Shown: piece by piece, positions 1-5,724 of the stretch
Layout of the letters: every line of letters starts with the position of its first letter
Position numbering within the stretch: the first letter of the stretch is position 1
NCBI GenBank assembly: GCA_900550295.1
Contig: URRM01000085.1
Coordinates: 1-6,499 of the forward strand
Source: an uncultured bacterium
GTDB taxonomy: Bacteria > Cyanobacteriota > Vampirovibrionia > Gastranaerophilales > Gastranaerophilaceae
Direction of reading: 5' to 3'
Length of the DNA: 6,499 nt
Notes under the pieces: model-generated
What the model saw: the letters and a program-made list of their open reading frames with translations, nothing else
The model's database searches: none
What the model was told of the DNA's origin: nothing
Made by a program: the position numbers and the translations under genes

Positions 1-4
1 TATT

Positions 5-47
5 AAAGAGTGGCGCTGAGTTTTACTCAGCGCCACTCTTTTTATTT
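5..47. terminator. strong intrinsic terminator, probably bidirectional
   Basis: A perfect inverted repeat pairs 5-20 with 26-41 around the five-base loop TTTTA. The core, 8-20 with 26-38, is GC-rich in otherwise AT-rich DNA. On the plus strand the stem runs into TTTTTATTT, a good U-tract, so it would stop a gene entering from the left edge. On the minus strand the stem ends in CTCTTTAATA, a weaker U-tract, and lies a few bases past the stop codon at 48-50. It therefore also suits the end of the minus-strand operon. Position between converging units and the symmetric stem favour two-way use. Confidence 0.9.
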
Positions 48-725
48 CTATTTTCTCAATTGACTAACTGGTGTAAATGTTAAGTTTAAGTTCTTTTCAA
101 ATTCAAGTGTAATCGGCGTATTCGCTTTTATTGTCTGGTTAAGAATTGAGTTTCTGATTAAGACAAAACATATTCCGACAGAGGTTGTTGTTGTGTCAGC
201 TTTCGATTTAAGATTTCCTTTATAATCAGCTTTATAAAGTTTTGTACCGATGTGGCATAATCCGTCAATTGGAGCATAACGACCTAAAACTCGTTCAGAA
301 CTAATCGTTGTCAAACGTTTTGCGTGTTTTGTATCTGAAAGCAGAATGTATTCTTTCGCATCTGTTGCAAAAATTATTTGATTTATCAAAATTTTTGTCG
401 TTTGTTTAAATGGATTGTGAGTTTCAGACTTGTGAATTAATCTTGCGTTAAACTTTGTTCCGGCAGGAATTACAAAGCCGGATTCAGTTTTTAAATCACT
501 TGGCAAAATCAACAGAACATTCGCTCCGACTTTTATTTTATTAAGATTAACATCATGTACAAATTTTAGAGTCATTGCATATTGAGCCTGAGGAGTTGTT
601 TTGTCTAAATAATCAACAACACAGGGTTGCTCTGTATAAAATTCATCAAAAAGTTCCCTCAATTTGAATCCTGAACAGAAAATTAAAATCGCCGATAACA
701 AAACTATTGAATAAAATTTGTCCAT
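48..725 (-). CDS. small exported or membrane-anchored beta-rich protein, function unknown
   Basis: I do not recognise this 225-residue protein as a named family. Residues 4-19 form one hydrophobic segment after an acidic/basic start (MDK), so it is either an export signal or an N-terminal membrane anchor. LIFC at 14-17 is not a convincing lipobox because Phe precedes the Cys. The rest reads as alternating beta strands. A segment around 66-92 ends in VIPAGTKF and is followed by a strand-rich stretch around 109-130. This layout resembles, loosely, beta-barrel domains of the TrbI/VirB10 type and the exported protein at 5011-5574. The C-terminal part (about 200-218) has another strand-turn-strand of the kind 'ANTPITLEF'. 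The start at 725 is preceded by AAAGGAG only three bases away, which is tight but is the only SD nearby. The gene follows the helicase-nuclease gene by 23 bases on the same strand and ends at the terminator, so it is the last gene of that operon. A role in the cell envelope is inference. Confidence 0.85.
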   Translation of the reverse strand: MDKFYSIVLLSAILIFCSGFKLRELFDEFYTEQPCVVDYLDKTTPQAQYAMTLKFVHDVNLNKIKVGANVLLILPSDLKTESGFVIPAGTKFNARLIHKSETHNPFKQTTKILINQIIFATDAKEYILLSDTKHAKRLTTISSERVLGRYAPIDGLCHIGTKLYKADYKGNLKSKADTTTTSVGICFVLIRNSILNQTIKANTPITLEFEKNLNLTFTPVSQLRK

Positions 726-748
726 ATACTCCTTTTTATTCTCCGAAA

Positions 749-3700
749 TTAAATCAAATCCAATTTACACATATGCTTGTACGGGCAAAACTTGCATGAT
801 GAAGGGTTAGAGGATGGATTAAACTTCAAGTTCATAATGTTTTCATGCACCTCTTTGATTTTATTTTCAATATATTCCATATCTGTTTCGGTTAGGTCTT
901 TTTCTTTAGTTTTATTTTCTTCAACGTAAATTAGCCCTGTTTTTGAAACCTTTTCACCTCTTGATTTTTCAAAAATATATTTGTAAAAACATAGTTGATT
1001 AAAGTAGTTTTCTTTTGAACCACCTATCGAAATTTTACTTTCCGAAACAGAATTTCCTGTTTTGTAGTCATATAATTGATATGTTCCGTCAGAATTCTTT
1101 TCAATACGGTCAATTTTACCTTCGATAAAGAAGTCATCAATGTGCACGGAATCAATTGTATATTCCGTTTCTACGACTCTTGAAATCGGAATTTCTACAA
1201 ATTTTGTATAATATGTTTCAATAAATTTATTTCCTAATTTCAAAAACTTTTCTTTTATTTGTTCCGCTGAAAAGCCACTATTTTCAATATCCGCAAGCAA
1301 TTGAGTTCTGGCTTCTGTGCTTGTTGGATAATTTCCGGTATTTTTTGCAATTTTTACGGCATTATCAAGAACTTTGTGAACCAAGGTTCCGAAAATTGCA
1401 CTGTCTTGGTTTGCATCAAGTACATTTATGCCCAAAACTTTGTAGTAGAAAAACTTTCGAGGACAAGCGATATAATCGTTTAATCGGCTCGGTGAAAGTA
1501 CAATATGTTTTACTCGTTCTTTTATATCGTTTTCAAAGGCTTTTTGGTTATCAAAGACATCCCTTGAAATTGCTCTGAAGAATTCGTTTGTAAAATCATC
1601 TGCATTATATTCAAAGGTTTGTGATTCTAACGGATAATCAGCAATTTCGGCAAGATATTTGGTTATTTTTTGAGGTTTTTCACCATCCGCATCGGCAAAT
1701 GAAATGGTTAGCGCATATTTTGCACGAGTAACTCCAACGAACAAAAGTTTTAACAATTCAGAATCTTTTTTTAATTCTGCTTGCTCTTTTTCTAAATATT
1801 CATCTGTAATATATTTATAGCCCCTGTCAGGAAAATCTTCCCAAATTTTTGAAATCATCTCAGGAAGGTATACATGTTCAAATTCTCTACCTTTAGAGCC
1901 GTGATAAGTTAACAATTGAACAGCATTTTGCACAATGCTTGTTTTGTCTATACAAATTGCAATCTCGTTTTCTAAGCTATCATCTAAGTATTTTACAAAA
2001 TCGTGTAATGACATTGTTGGATCTACAGCTGACAATTGAGTGGCTTCGTCAATCATCTTTTTTATACCCATAAAGTTTTCCATACGATTTTTCTTATTTG
2101 CCTGAAAACTTGTAAGAATACCTGTTCTGTTAATTATTTCAACGACAGAACTTCTTAGGTCATTTGAAGCTATAAATTCTTGCAAATATTTATAATTTTC
2201 TAAAAATTCTTCAACTTTTCCTGAATCCTTCCAATTATTTTGTTGGCGCATCAAAACAACAAAATCAAGCTTTGAAGTTCTATAGCTTTTCATCAATTGG
2301 TTATAATCTTCCAGGTTTAACTTAAAAGGTTCCGCCAATAGCAGGCTAAACAACTTATCTCCGGCAATAATGTGGTTACATAAAACCTTCATATAGAAGT
2401 AAATTAAGATTGAAGAGCGAATATTAAAAATACTTTTGCCGACGTTTAATTGACAAGGTATATTTTTACCCTTAAACATCTCTGCGTAAGATTGCAAAAC
2501 CTCGTTATTACGACACAAAATTGCTATTTGTGACAAATCTTTTTCACCGTCATTGTTTACAGGACACTCCTTAGAATTTACGAGATTTACAATATCGTCA
2601 ACGATAAAATTAAATTCTTGCAAGTTGTCGCCAAACTCCCAACGTCTGATTTTACGTTCCTTTGCCATAACTTTTGCATTTTTTGCTATTAATTTTTTTG
2701 AAATATTATAACTTTTAAACGTTTCATTATTTTCAAGACGTAATTTATCTTGTGCCACAAGTTTATAGCTAAAATCCAGAATTTCTTGGGTAGAACGATT
2801 ATTTTCTTCAAGACAAATAACTTTTGTTTGAGGGTATTTTGTCAAAAAGTTTTCGATATTATCACTCTTTGCACCCTGAAAACCATAAATAATTTGGTCA
2901 TCATCGCCTACAACAAAAACATTTTTCTCTTTATTTGAATCTACAAGATTAAACAAAATCTCGTTTTGAAGTTGGTTTGTATCTTGATATTCATCCACCA
3001 AGAAGTATTTATACTTGTTAGACACGTTTTCTTTAAAGGTTTCATCCTCTTCAAACGCATCTAAGATAAAACAAATCATATCTGAAAAATCAATCAAGTT
3101 ATTTTTAACCATTTCATCAGAATATATTTCCTTTATAGTCCACAATTCTTTTGCTTTTTCGATATCCTCTTTAATTTTGTTCAAAATCTTATAACGACCG
3201 ATATTTCTGCTTTCGCCTCGTTGCTCTCTTTCATAAATTTCATTTTCAATTTCTTTATATTTAGGCATCAAACTAGGATTTGTATCTATATAAGACAAAT
3301 ATTGTTCTTTATTTAAACGCAAACTTTTCAAATGTTGTACGTATTCAACGAATTTTTTCGCATAATAATACCTATCTGCTCGAGGGGGTACAAAAACTTG
3401 AAGATTAGCTTTATCAATAGTTTTTCGCATTAATGCCAGCTTTTCTGTATCTGTAATTAATCGTACACCCAACGATAAGTTAAATTGTTCAGGATAGCGT
3501 TTAATAACGTCATTACAGAATGAGTGGTAAGTATAAACATCAACAGATGAAGCAACTACGCCCATTTTCTTAATCAAACGTTGTCGCATTTCATTTGCTG
3601 CTGCATCAGAATATGTCAAACACAAGATAGATGCAGGTTCCACATCGTTTGCAAGCATTTGTTCAATACGATTAATTACGGTAAAAGTTTTACCTGTCCC

Positions 3701-3799
3701 CGGACCGGCAAGCAACATCACTTGACCTTTTTGAATATCTATTGCTTCTTGTTGCTTTTTATTAGGTTTTATAACTGTTTTTACTGTTTCTGTTTGCAT
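749..3799 (-). CDS. UvrD/PcrA-family (SF1A) helicase fused to C-terminal PD-(D/E)XK Fe-S nuclease (AdnB-like)
   Basis: This 1016-residue protein should be an ATP-driven 3'-5' DNA translocase coupled to a single-strand nuclease, acting in the cytoplasm on broken or foreign DNA. Helicase motifs appear in order: Q motif KKQQEAI (14-20), Walker A GPGTGKT (32-38, Lys37), motif Ia around 60-74, Ib around 88-96, Walker B with DEYQDTN (269-275), motif III GDDDQIIYGFQGA (298-310), motif IV LEENNRS (330-336), motif V TYHGSKGREF (631-640) and motif VI FVGVTRAK (687-694, Arg692). The nuclease begins near 768 with LSPSRLNDYIACPRKFFYY and shows His808, Asp897 (GKIDRIE), Asp911 and Lys913 (DYKTG), Gln935 and Tyr939, a full RecB-type active site. 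Cys779, Cys1002, Cys1005 and Cys1011 match the AddB/AdnB/Dna2-style 4Fe-4S staple. UvrD or PcrA alone is about 720 residues; the extra length is the nuclease. Oddities are FQGA for the usual FRGA and NNRS for NYRS. AAGGAG at 3805-3810 sets the start. It lies 66 bases after the WYL regulator gene and 23 before the exported-protein gene. Confidence 0.95.
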   Translation of the reverse strand: MQTETVKTVIKPNKKQQEAIDIQKGQVMLLAGPGTGKTFTVINRIEQMLANDVEPASILCLTYSDAAANEMRQRLIKKMGVVASSVDVYTYHSFCNDVIKRYPEQFNLSLGVRLITDTEKLALMRKTIDKANLQVFVPPRADRYYYAKKFVEYVQHLKSLRLNKEQYLSYIDTNPSLMPKYKEIENEIYEREQRGESRNIGRYKILNKIKEDIEKAKELWTIKEIYSDEMVKNNLIDFSDMICFILDAFEEDETFKENVSNKYKYFLVDEYQDTNQLQNEILFNLVDSNKEKNVFVVGDDDQIIYGFQGAKSDNIENFLTKYPQTKVICLEENNRSTQEILDFSYKLVAQDKLRLENNETFKSYNISKKLIAKNAKVMAKERKIRRWEFGDNLQEFNFIVDDIVNLVNSKECPVNNDGEKDLSQIAILCRNNEVLQSYAEMFKGKNIPCQLNVGKSIFNIRSSILIYFYMKVLCNHIIAGDKLFSLLLAEPFKLNLEDYNQLMKSYRTSKLDFVVLMRQQNNWKDSGKVEEFLENYKYLQEFIASNDLRSSVVEIINRTGILTSFQANKKNRMENFMGIKKMIDEATQLSAVDPTMSLHDFVKYLDDSLENEIAICIDKTSIVQNAVQLLTYHGSKGREFEHVYLPEMISKIWEDFPDRGYKYITDEYLEKEQAELKKDSELLKLLFVGVTRAKYALTISFADADGEKPQKITKYLAEIADYPLESQTFEYNADDFTNEFFRAISRDVFDNQKAFENDIKERVKHIVLSPSRLNDYIACPRKFFYYKVLGINVLDANQDSAIFGTLVHKVLDNAVKIAKNTGNYPTSTEARTQLLADIENSGFSAEQIKEKFLKLGNKFIETYYTKFVEIPISRVVETEYTIDSVHIDDFFIEGKIDRIEKNSDGTYQLYDYKTGNSVSESKISIGGSKENYFNQLCFYKYIFEKSRGEKVSKTGLIYVEENKTKEKDLTETDMEYIENKIKEVHENIMNLKFNPSSNPSSCKFCPYKHMCKLDLI

Positions 3800-3804
3800 A
3801 TTTT

Positions 3805-3854
3805 CTCCTTACAATTTTGTCTTACAGACTCATTATAAAATTAAATTATGTCAA
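3805..3854 (-). promoter_or_regulatory. possible internal promoter and RBS for the helicase-nuclease gene
   Basis: Reading the minus strand in the 66-base gap, a perfect TATAAT lies at 3832-3837, which would start RNA near 3825 and leave a leader of about 25 bases with AAGGAG at 3805-3810. A perfect TTGACA lies at 3849-3854, but only 11 bases separate the two, too few for one sigma-70 promoter. With the normal 17-base spacing the -35 would be CCTATA, which is poor, and there is no extended -10 TG. An internal promoter is possible but read-through from the WYL gene may suffice. No terminator hairpin is seen in the gap. Confidence 0.35.
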
Positions 3855-3865
3855 TATAGGACGTA

Positions 3866-4834
3866 TTACTTTTTATATACCTTTGACACGTCTTTTAATG
3901 AATTTATATATTCTGTTCGTAATTCTTTCGGTGAAATTATTTCGACCTTGTCACCCCATCTGAAAACATGCCACATTATTGACTTATCACCGCTTGCTTT
4001 AAATTTTACAATAACTGAACCGTCTTCTTGTTGCTCAATACTTTGGCTCGGATGGAAATTATAAGTCATAACATCTTCCGCTATTTCTTTATCGAACTTC
4101 AATTTTACGTTTAGCATTTTACCAAAATACGCACTGAATGAGCGTTTAGAGAATTCATCCAGATTAAAATCACCTCTGTCAAAATTTGTCATAGTTAGTT
4201 TTAAATCTGTAAATTTGTTCAACAAATATGTATAAATTTCATCACCTTTTGCTTTTTCTCTTGCTATCAAATAGATTTTTTCACCGTAAATAAGCCCCAA
4301 AGGTTCAATATAACGAATTTTATTATGATATTTACCTGTTACAATTAAGCATTTTTTCATTGCTTCTCTAATAGTAATCAGAATTTCGTCACTGATATGA
4401 TATTGAATTGTTTGACGCACAGCATAACCTTCTGTTTGCAATATCAAATCAATATTGTTTTCAATATTTTCCAAACCTTTTTTACTCAAGGTTTTAATTT
4501 TTTCTGCAACCTTCTCCAAACTTTCTTTCATTTCTGCATTTGTAGTACGTTTTTGGCATTGTTCAACAGTTGCAATTTCTTCCGGTGTAAAATGAACCAT
4601 CTCTTTTATAGAGTAATCAACAAAGCCCCAATGTTTTTGATTACCATCAACCTCAATTTCTTGAACTTGTGGAAATACATTTGTTAAACTGTCACGCATT
4701 CTTTCTGCGGTACGTCTTGAAACATTATAACGTTCGATAATATCATTCAATGTAATCCCCAATGGTCTTGAAGACATAAACGTTGCTAAATCTATAATAT
4801 CTGAAACCCTTGAATATCTTGGTTTATCACCCAT
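3866..4834 (-). CDS. WYL-domain transcriptional regulator with N-terminal helix-turn-helix
   Basis: This 322-residue protein has the architecture and length of PafB/PafC-type regulators. A winged helix-turn-helix occupies about residues 8-72, with ITLNDIIERYNVSRRTAERM (27-46) as the helix-turn-helix core. A helical linker follows (about 80-145). The WYL sensor domain is about 148-220, with RYIEPLGLIYGEKIYLIARE (174-193); the signature Trp-Tyr-Leu is Ile-Tyr-Leu here. The C-terminal WCX extension is about 240-318 and includes HVFRWGDKVEIISP (289-302). WYL domains are known to bind nucleic-acid or nucleotide ligands and often control DNA-damage or phage-defence genes; PafBC controls adnAB in mycobacteria. 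Being first in the operon, it probably regulates itself and the helicase-nuclease downstream (inference). Whether it activates or represses cannot be read from the sequence. The start is supported by AAGGAG at 4843-4848, eight bases upstream. Stop is TAA. Confidence 0.92.
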   Translation of the reverse strand: MGDKPRYSRVSDIIDLATFMSSRPLGITLNDIIERYNVSRRTAERMRDSLTNVFPQVQEIEVDGNQKHWGFVDYSIKEMVHFTPEEIATVEQCQKRTTNAEMKESLEKVAEKIKTLSKKGLENIENNIDLILQTEGYAVRQTIQYHISDEILITIREAMKKCLIVTGKYHNKIRYIEPLGLIYGEKIYLIAREKAKGDEIYTYLLNKFTDLKLTMTNFDRGDFNLDEFSKRSFSAYFGKMLNVKLKFDKEIAEDVMTYNFHPSQSIEQQEDGSVIVKFKASGDKSIMWHVFRWGDKVEIISPKELRTEYINSLKDVSKVYKK

Positions 4835-4846
4835 TATAAAATCTCC

Positions 4847-4864
4847 TTAATTTTGCAAAATAAA
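4847..4864. promoter_or_regulatory. 12-bp palindrome in the WYL gene leader, candidate operator
   Basis: ATTTTGCAAAAT at 4850-4861 is a perfect 12-bp palindrome, and two further outer base pairs match after one mismatch (4847-4864). It sits directly upstream of the WYL gene's SD and downstream of its promoter, where a bound dimer could block transcription. Its AT-richness means a chance palindrome is not excluded, and a link to the WYL protein is only inferred from position. Confidence 0.35.
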
Positions 4865-4865
4865 T

Positions 4866-4882
4866 ACGACCATTTTTGTCGT
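4866..4882. repeat. short inverted repeat ACGAC-N7-GTCGT between the WYL promoter and its SD
   Basis: Five-base arms at 4866-4870 and 4878-4882 flank CATTTTT. It lies just downstream of the predicted leftward transcription start, so it could be a second operator half-site pair or a small hairpin in the leader. The arms are short, but GC-containing words are rare in this intergenic region. Confidence 0.3.
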
Positions 4883-4892
4883 TAACAAAATG

Positions 4893-4898
4893 TATTAT
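4893..4898 (+). promoter_or_regulatory. possible rightward -10 box overlapping the leftward promoter
   Basis: TATTAT on the plus strand (one mismatch to TATAAT) overlaps the leftward TATAAT almost exactly. RNA would start near 4905 and carry the AAGGAG at 4907-4912. An alternative is TATCAT at 4898-4903 paired at 16 bases with TTGTCG at 4876-4881, but that places the start too close to the SD. Either way the support is weak. Confidence 0.25.
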
Positions 4899-4922
4899 AT
4901 CATAGAAAGGAGAAGTCATGAA
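4894..4922 (-). promoter_or_regulatory. extended -10 promoter for the WYL/helicase-nuclease operon
   Basis: On the minus strand the sequence reads TGATATAAT, a perfect TATAAT (4894-4899) with the TG of an extended -10. The -35 position at 17-base spacing is TTCATG (4917-4922), a weak match to TTGACA, as expected when an extended -10 carries the promoter. Transcription should start near 4887, giving a leader of about 50 bases that contains both inverted repeats and the SD. The -35 side overlaps the start codon of the small ORF on the other strand. Confidence 0.6.
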
Positions 4923-4980
4923 CATTATAGCATTTTTATTTTTTGTATATTCTGTAAAAAAACTATGCGTAAATCTTTAA
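4918..4980 (+). CDS. 20-residue hydrophobic small ORF with a strong ribosome-binding site
   Basis: The ORF encodes MNIIAFLFFVYSVKKLCVNL, ending in TAA. Residues 3-13 are a hydrophobic run followed by KK, the layout of a minimal single-helix membrane peptide, although the helix is short. AAGGAG at 4907-4912 lies five bases before the ATG, the best SD on the plus strand in this window and otherwise unexplained by any gene. It ends 30 bases before the exported-protein gene at 5011, which itself has no SD. It could be a real small protein, a leader peptide influencing the next gene, or the start of a decayed gene. It is too short for composition to decide. Confidence 0.4.
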   Translation: MNIIAFLFFVYSVKKLCVNL

Positions 4981-4993
4981 TTTAAAAATCTTA

Positions 4994-5002
4994 TGTTATA
5001 AA
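4994..5002 (+). promoter_or_regulatory. extended -10 promoter that would give a leaderless mRNA
   Basis: TGTTATAAA contains TATAAA at 4997-5002 with the TG of an extended -10. The -35 position has no good match (TCTTTA at 17-base spacing). The predicted start falls at about 5008-5011, on or next to the ATG at 5011. No SD-like purine run lies before that ATG (AAAATAGTATT), which agrees with leaderless initiation. Confidence 0.5.
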
Positions 5003-5010
5003 ATAGTATT

Positions 5011-5574
5011 ATGAAAAAGATTTTAGCACTATTTTTAATAATTTTTATCGGCAATTGTTGCTTTGCAAAAGAAAAATATTCATCAAACGTACCTAAAAAT
5101 ACGTATATTCATGCAAGATTTCATACTGATTGGTATGCTAAAGATGTTAAGTTAGACAAACCTGTTATCGCAAGAGTTACGGAAACTTTTGTTGTAAGAG
5201 GAAAAGAATTGGCACCTAAAGGAAGCTTTTTGAAAGGCTCTGTTTCAAGCATTTCAAAATCACCACTTATTTGGAAAAACGGACAATTAACGATAAATTT
5301 CTATGAAATTTATTTACCTGACAAAGACGAGGCTATTCCTATTGAAACTTTTGACACAATCTTAAAACTTCCTCTATCAACTCTTATGGATAGGGGTGTA
5401 GTTTCTATGGGTAACCTTCCGCTTGGATATTTTAACAATCAAGAATTAACAAAATTTATAAAAAGTGACAGCTTGTTTCTTGACGATTATGAGGTTCTAA
5501 TAGAAGAAGATAAAGAGTTTAAGGTTAAAGTAAAAAATCTTTTATATGATATAAATATTAACGTCCGAAATTGA
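5011..5574 (+). CDS. secreted small beta-rich protein, function unknown
   Basis: This 187-residue protein starts with a clear signal peptide: KK at 2-3, a hydrophobic core at 4-13, and a probable signal peptidase I site after CFA (Ala19, before KEKY). Cys16 and Cys17 do not sit in a proper lipobox. The mature part is rich in predicted beta strands. Residues 48-110 follow the pattern 'strand, PKGS turn, strand, NGQL, strand, PDKDE' (for example ELAPKGSFLKGSV at 66-78), which loosely recalls TrbI/VirB10-like beta domains and the protein encoded at 48-725. No catalytic motif or named family is recognised. A periplasmic or envelope location is inferred from the signal peptide. There is no SD before the start; see the extended -10 box just upstream. 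It stops with TGA and is followed by a structured region and a terminator, so it is probably transcribed alone or with the small ORF at 4918. Confidence 0.88.
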   Translation: MKKILALFLIIFIGNCCFAKEKYSSNVPKNTYIHARFHTDWYAKDVKLDKPVIARVTETFVVRGKELAPKGSFLKGSVSSISKSPLIWKNGQLTINFYEIYLPDKDEAIPIETFDTILKLPLSTLMDRGVVSMGNLPLGYFNNQELTKFIKSDSLFLDDYEVLIEEDKEFKVKVKNLLYDININVRN

Positions 5575-5627
5575 CGTGCGATACATGTACAATAAAGATA
5601 CTAAAGGATACGTTACGTATCGTCGTC
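5561..5627 (+). repeat. structured 3' region with three GATAC words and one GTATC partner
   Basis: GATAC occurs at 5580-5584, 5597-5601 and 5607-5611, and its complement GTATC once at 5617-5621. The nearest pair makes the hairpin GATACG-TTA-CGTATC (5607-5621). The farthest pairs CGATAC (5579-5584) with GTATCG (5617-5622), extendable by GACG (5573-5576) with CGTC (5624-5627). A separate hairpin, ACGTC (5561-5565) with GACGT (5573-5577), spans the stop codon. These pairings exclude one another, so the RNA could switch fold, form a small stable 3' RNA, or simply protect the message end. Confidence 0.4.
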
Positions 5628-5639
5628 CAATAAAATTTT

Positions 5640-5672
5640 GCCCGTTTTGTGTTTGTAACGGGCTTTTCTTTT
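5640..5672 (+). terminator. intrinsic terminator after the secreted-protein gene
   Basis: GCCCGTT (5640-5646) pairs perfectly with AACGGGC (5657-5663) around a 10-base loop, followed by TTTTCTTTT (5664-5672). This is a standard Rho-independent terminator about 65 bases after the stop codon at 5572-5574, and it separates that gene from the next unit. Confidence 0.88.
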
Positions 5673-5717
5673 GCTTTTATTATTTCTTTTTGATGTATAA
5701 TTTAATTATAAACGAGG
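5671..5717 (+). promoter_or_regulatory. promoter and RBS for the membrane-protein/J-domain unit
   Basis: A perfect TATAAT lies at 5696-5701. The -35 region is weak: TTGCTT at 5671-5676 gives a 19-base spacer and overlaps the end of the preceding terminator. RNA should begin near A5708, leaving a leader of about 17 bases with GAGG at 5714-5717, seven bases before the ATG at 5725. Confidence 0.55.
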
Positions 5718-5724
5718 TATAAAT

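Noticed and set aside
663..725. Possible lipoprotein signal in the 48-725 protein (Cys17)
   Set aside because: The residues before Cys17 are Leu-Ile-Phe; Phe directly before Cys does not fit the lipobox.
1301..1578. Two plus-strand open frames of 60 and 85 codons
   Set aside because: They lie fully inside the helicase-nuclease gene on the opposite strand, have no SD and show cysteine-rich, low-information translations typical of antisense shadows.
2750..2938. Plus-strand open frame of 62 codons
   Set aside because: Antisense to conserved helicase motifs III and IV, whose coding constraint explains the open frame.
3819..3829. GTCT-TAC-AGAC inverted repeat before the helicase gene
   Set aside because: Four-base arms only; expected by chance and not matched by the inverted repeats upstream of the WYL gene.
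3581..3838. Plus-strand open frame of 85 codons
   Set aside because: Antisense to the helicase N-terminus (Walker A region); no SD and implausible Cys/Phe/His-rich product.
4397..4687. Plus-strand open frame of 96 codons
   Set aside because: Antisense to the WYL regulator gene; Phe/Cys-rich product is the mirror of Lys/Glu/Ala codons in the real gene.
3866..4834. WYL protein as a Cas-associated regulator
   Set aside because: No CRISPR repeats or cas genes are present; the nuclease next to it is a UvrD-fused RecB-type domain, not free-standing Cas4.
5011..5070. Possible lipoprotein signal in the 5011-5574 protein (Cys16/Cys17)
   Set aside because: Asn precedes Cys16 and Cys precedes Cys17, neither acceptable at the -1 position; cleavage after Ala19 is more plausible.
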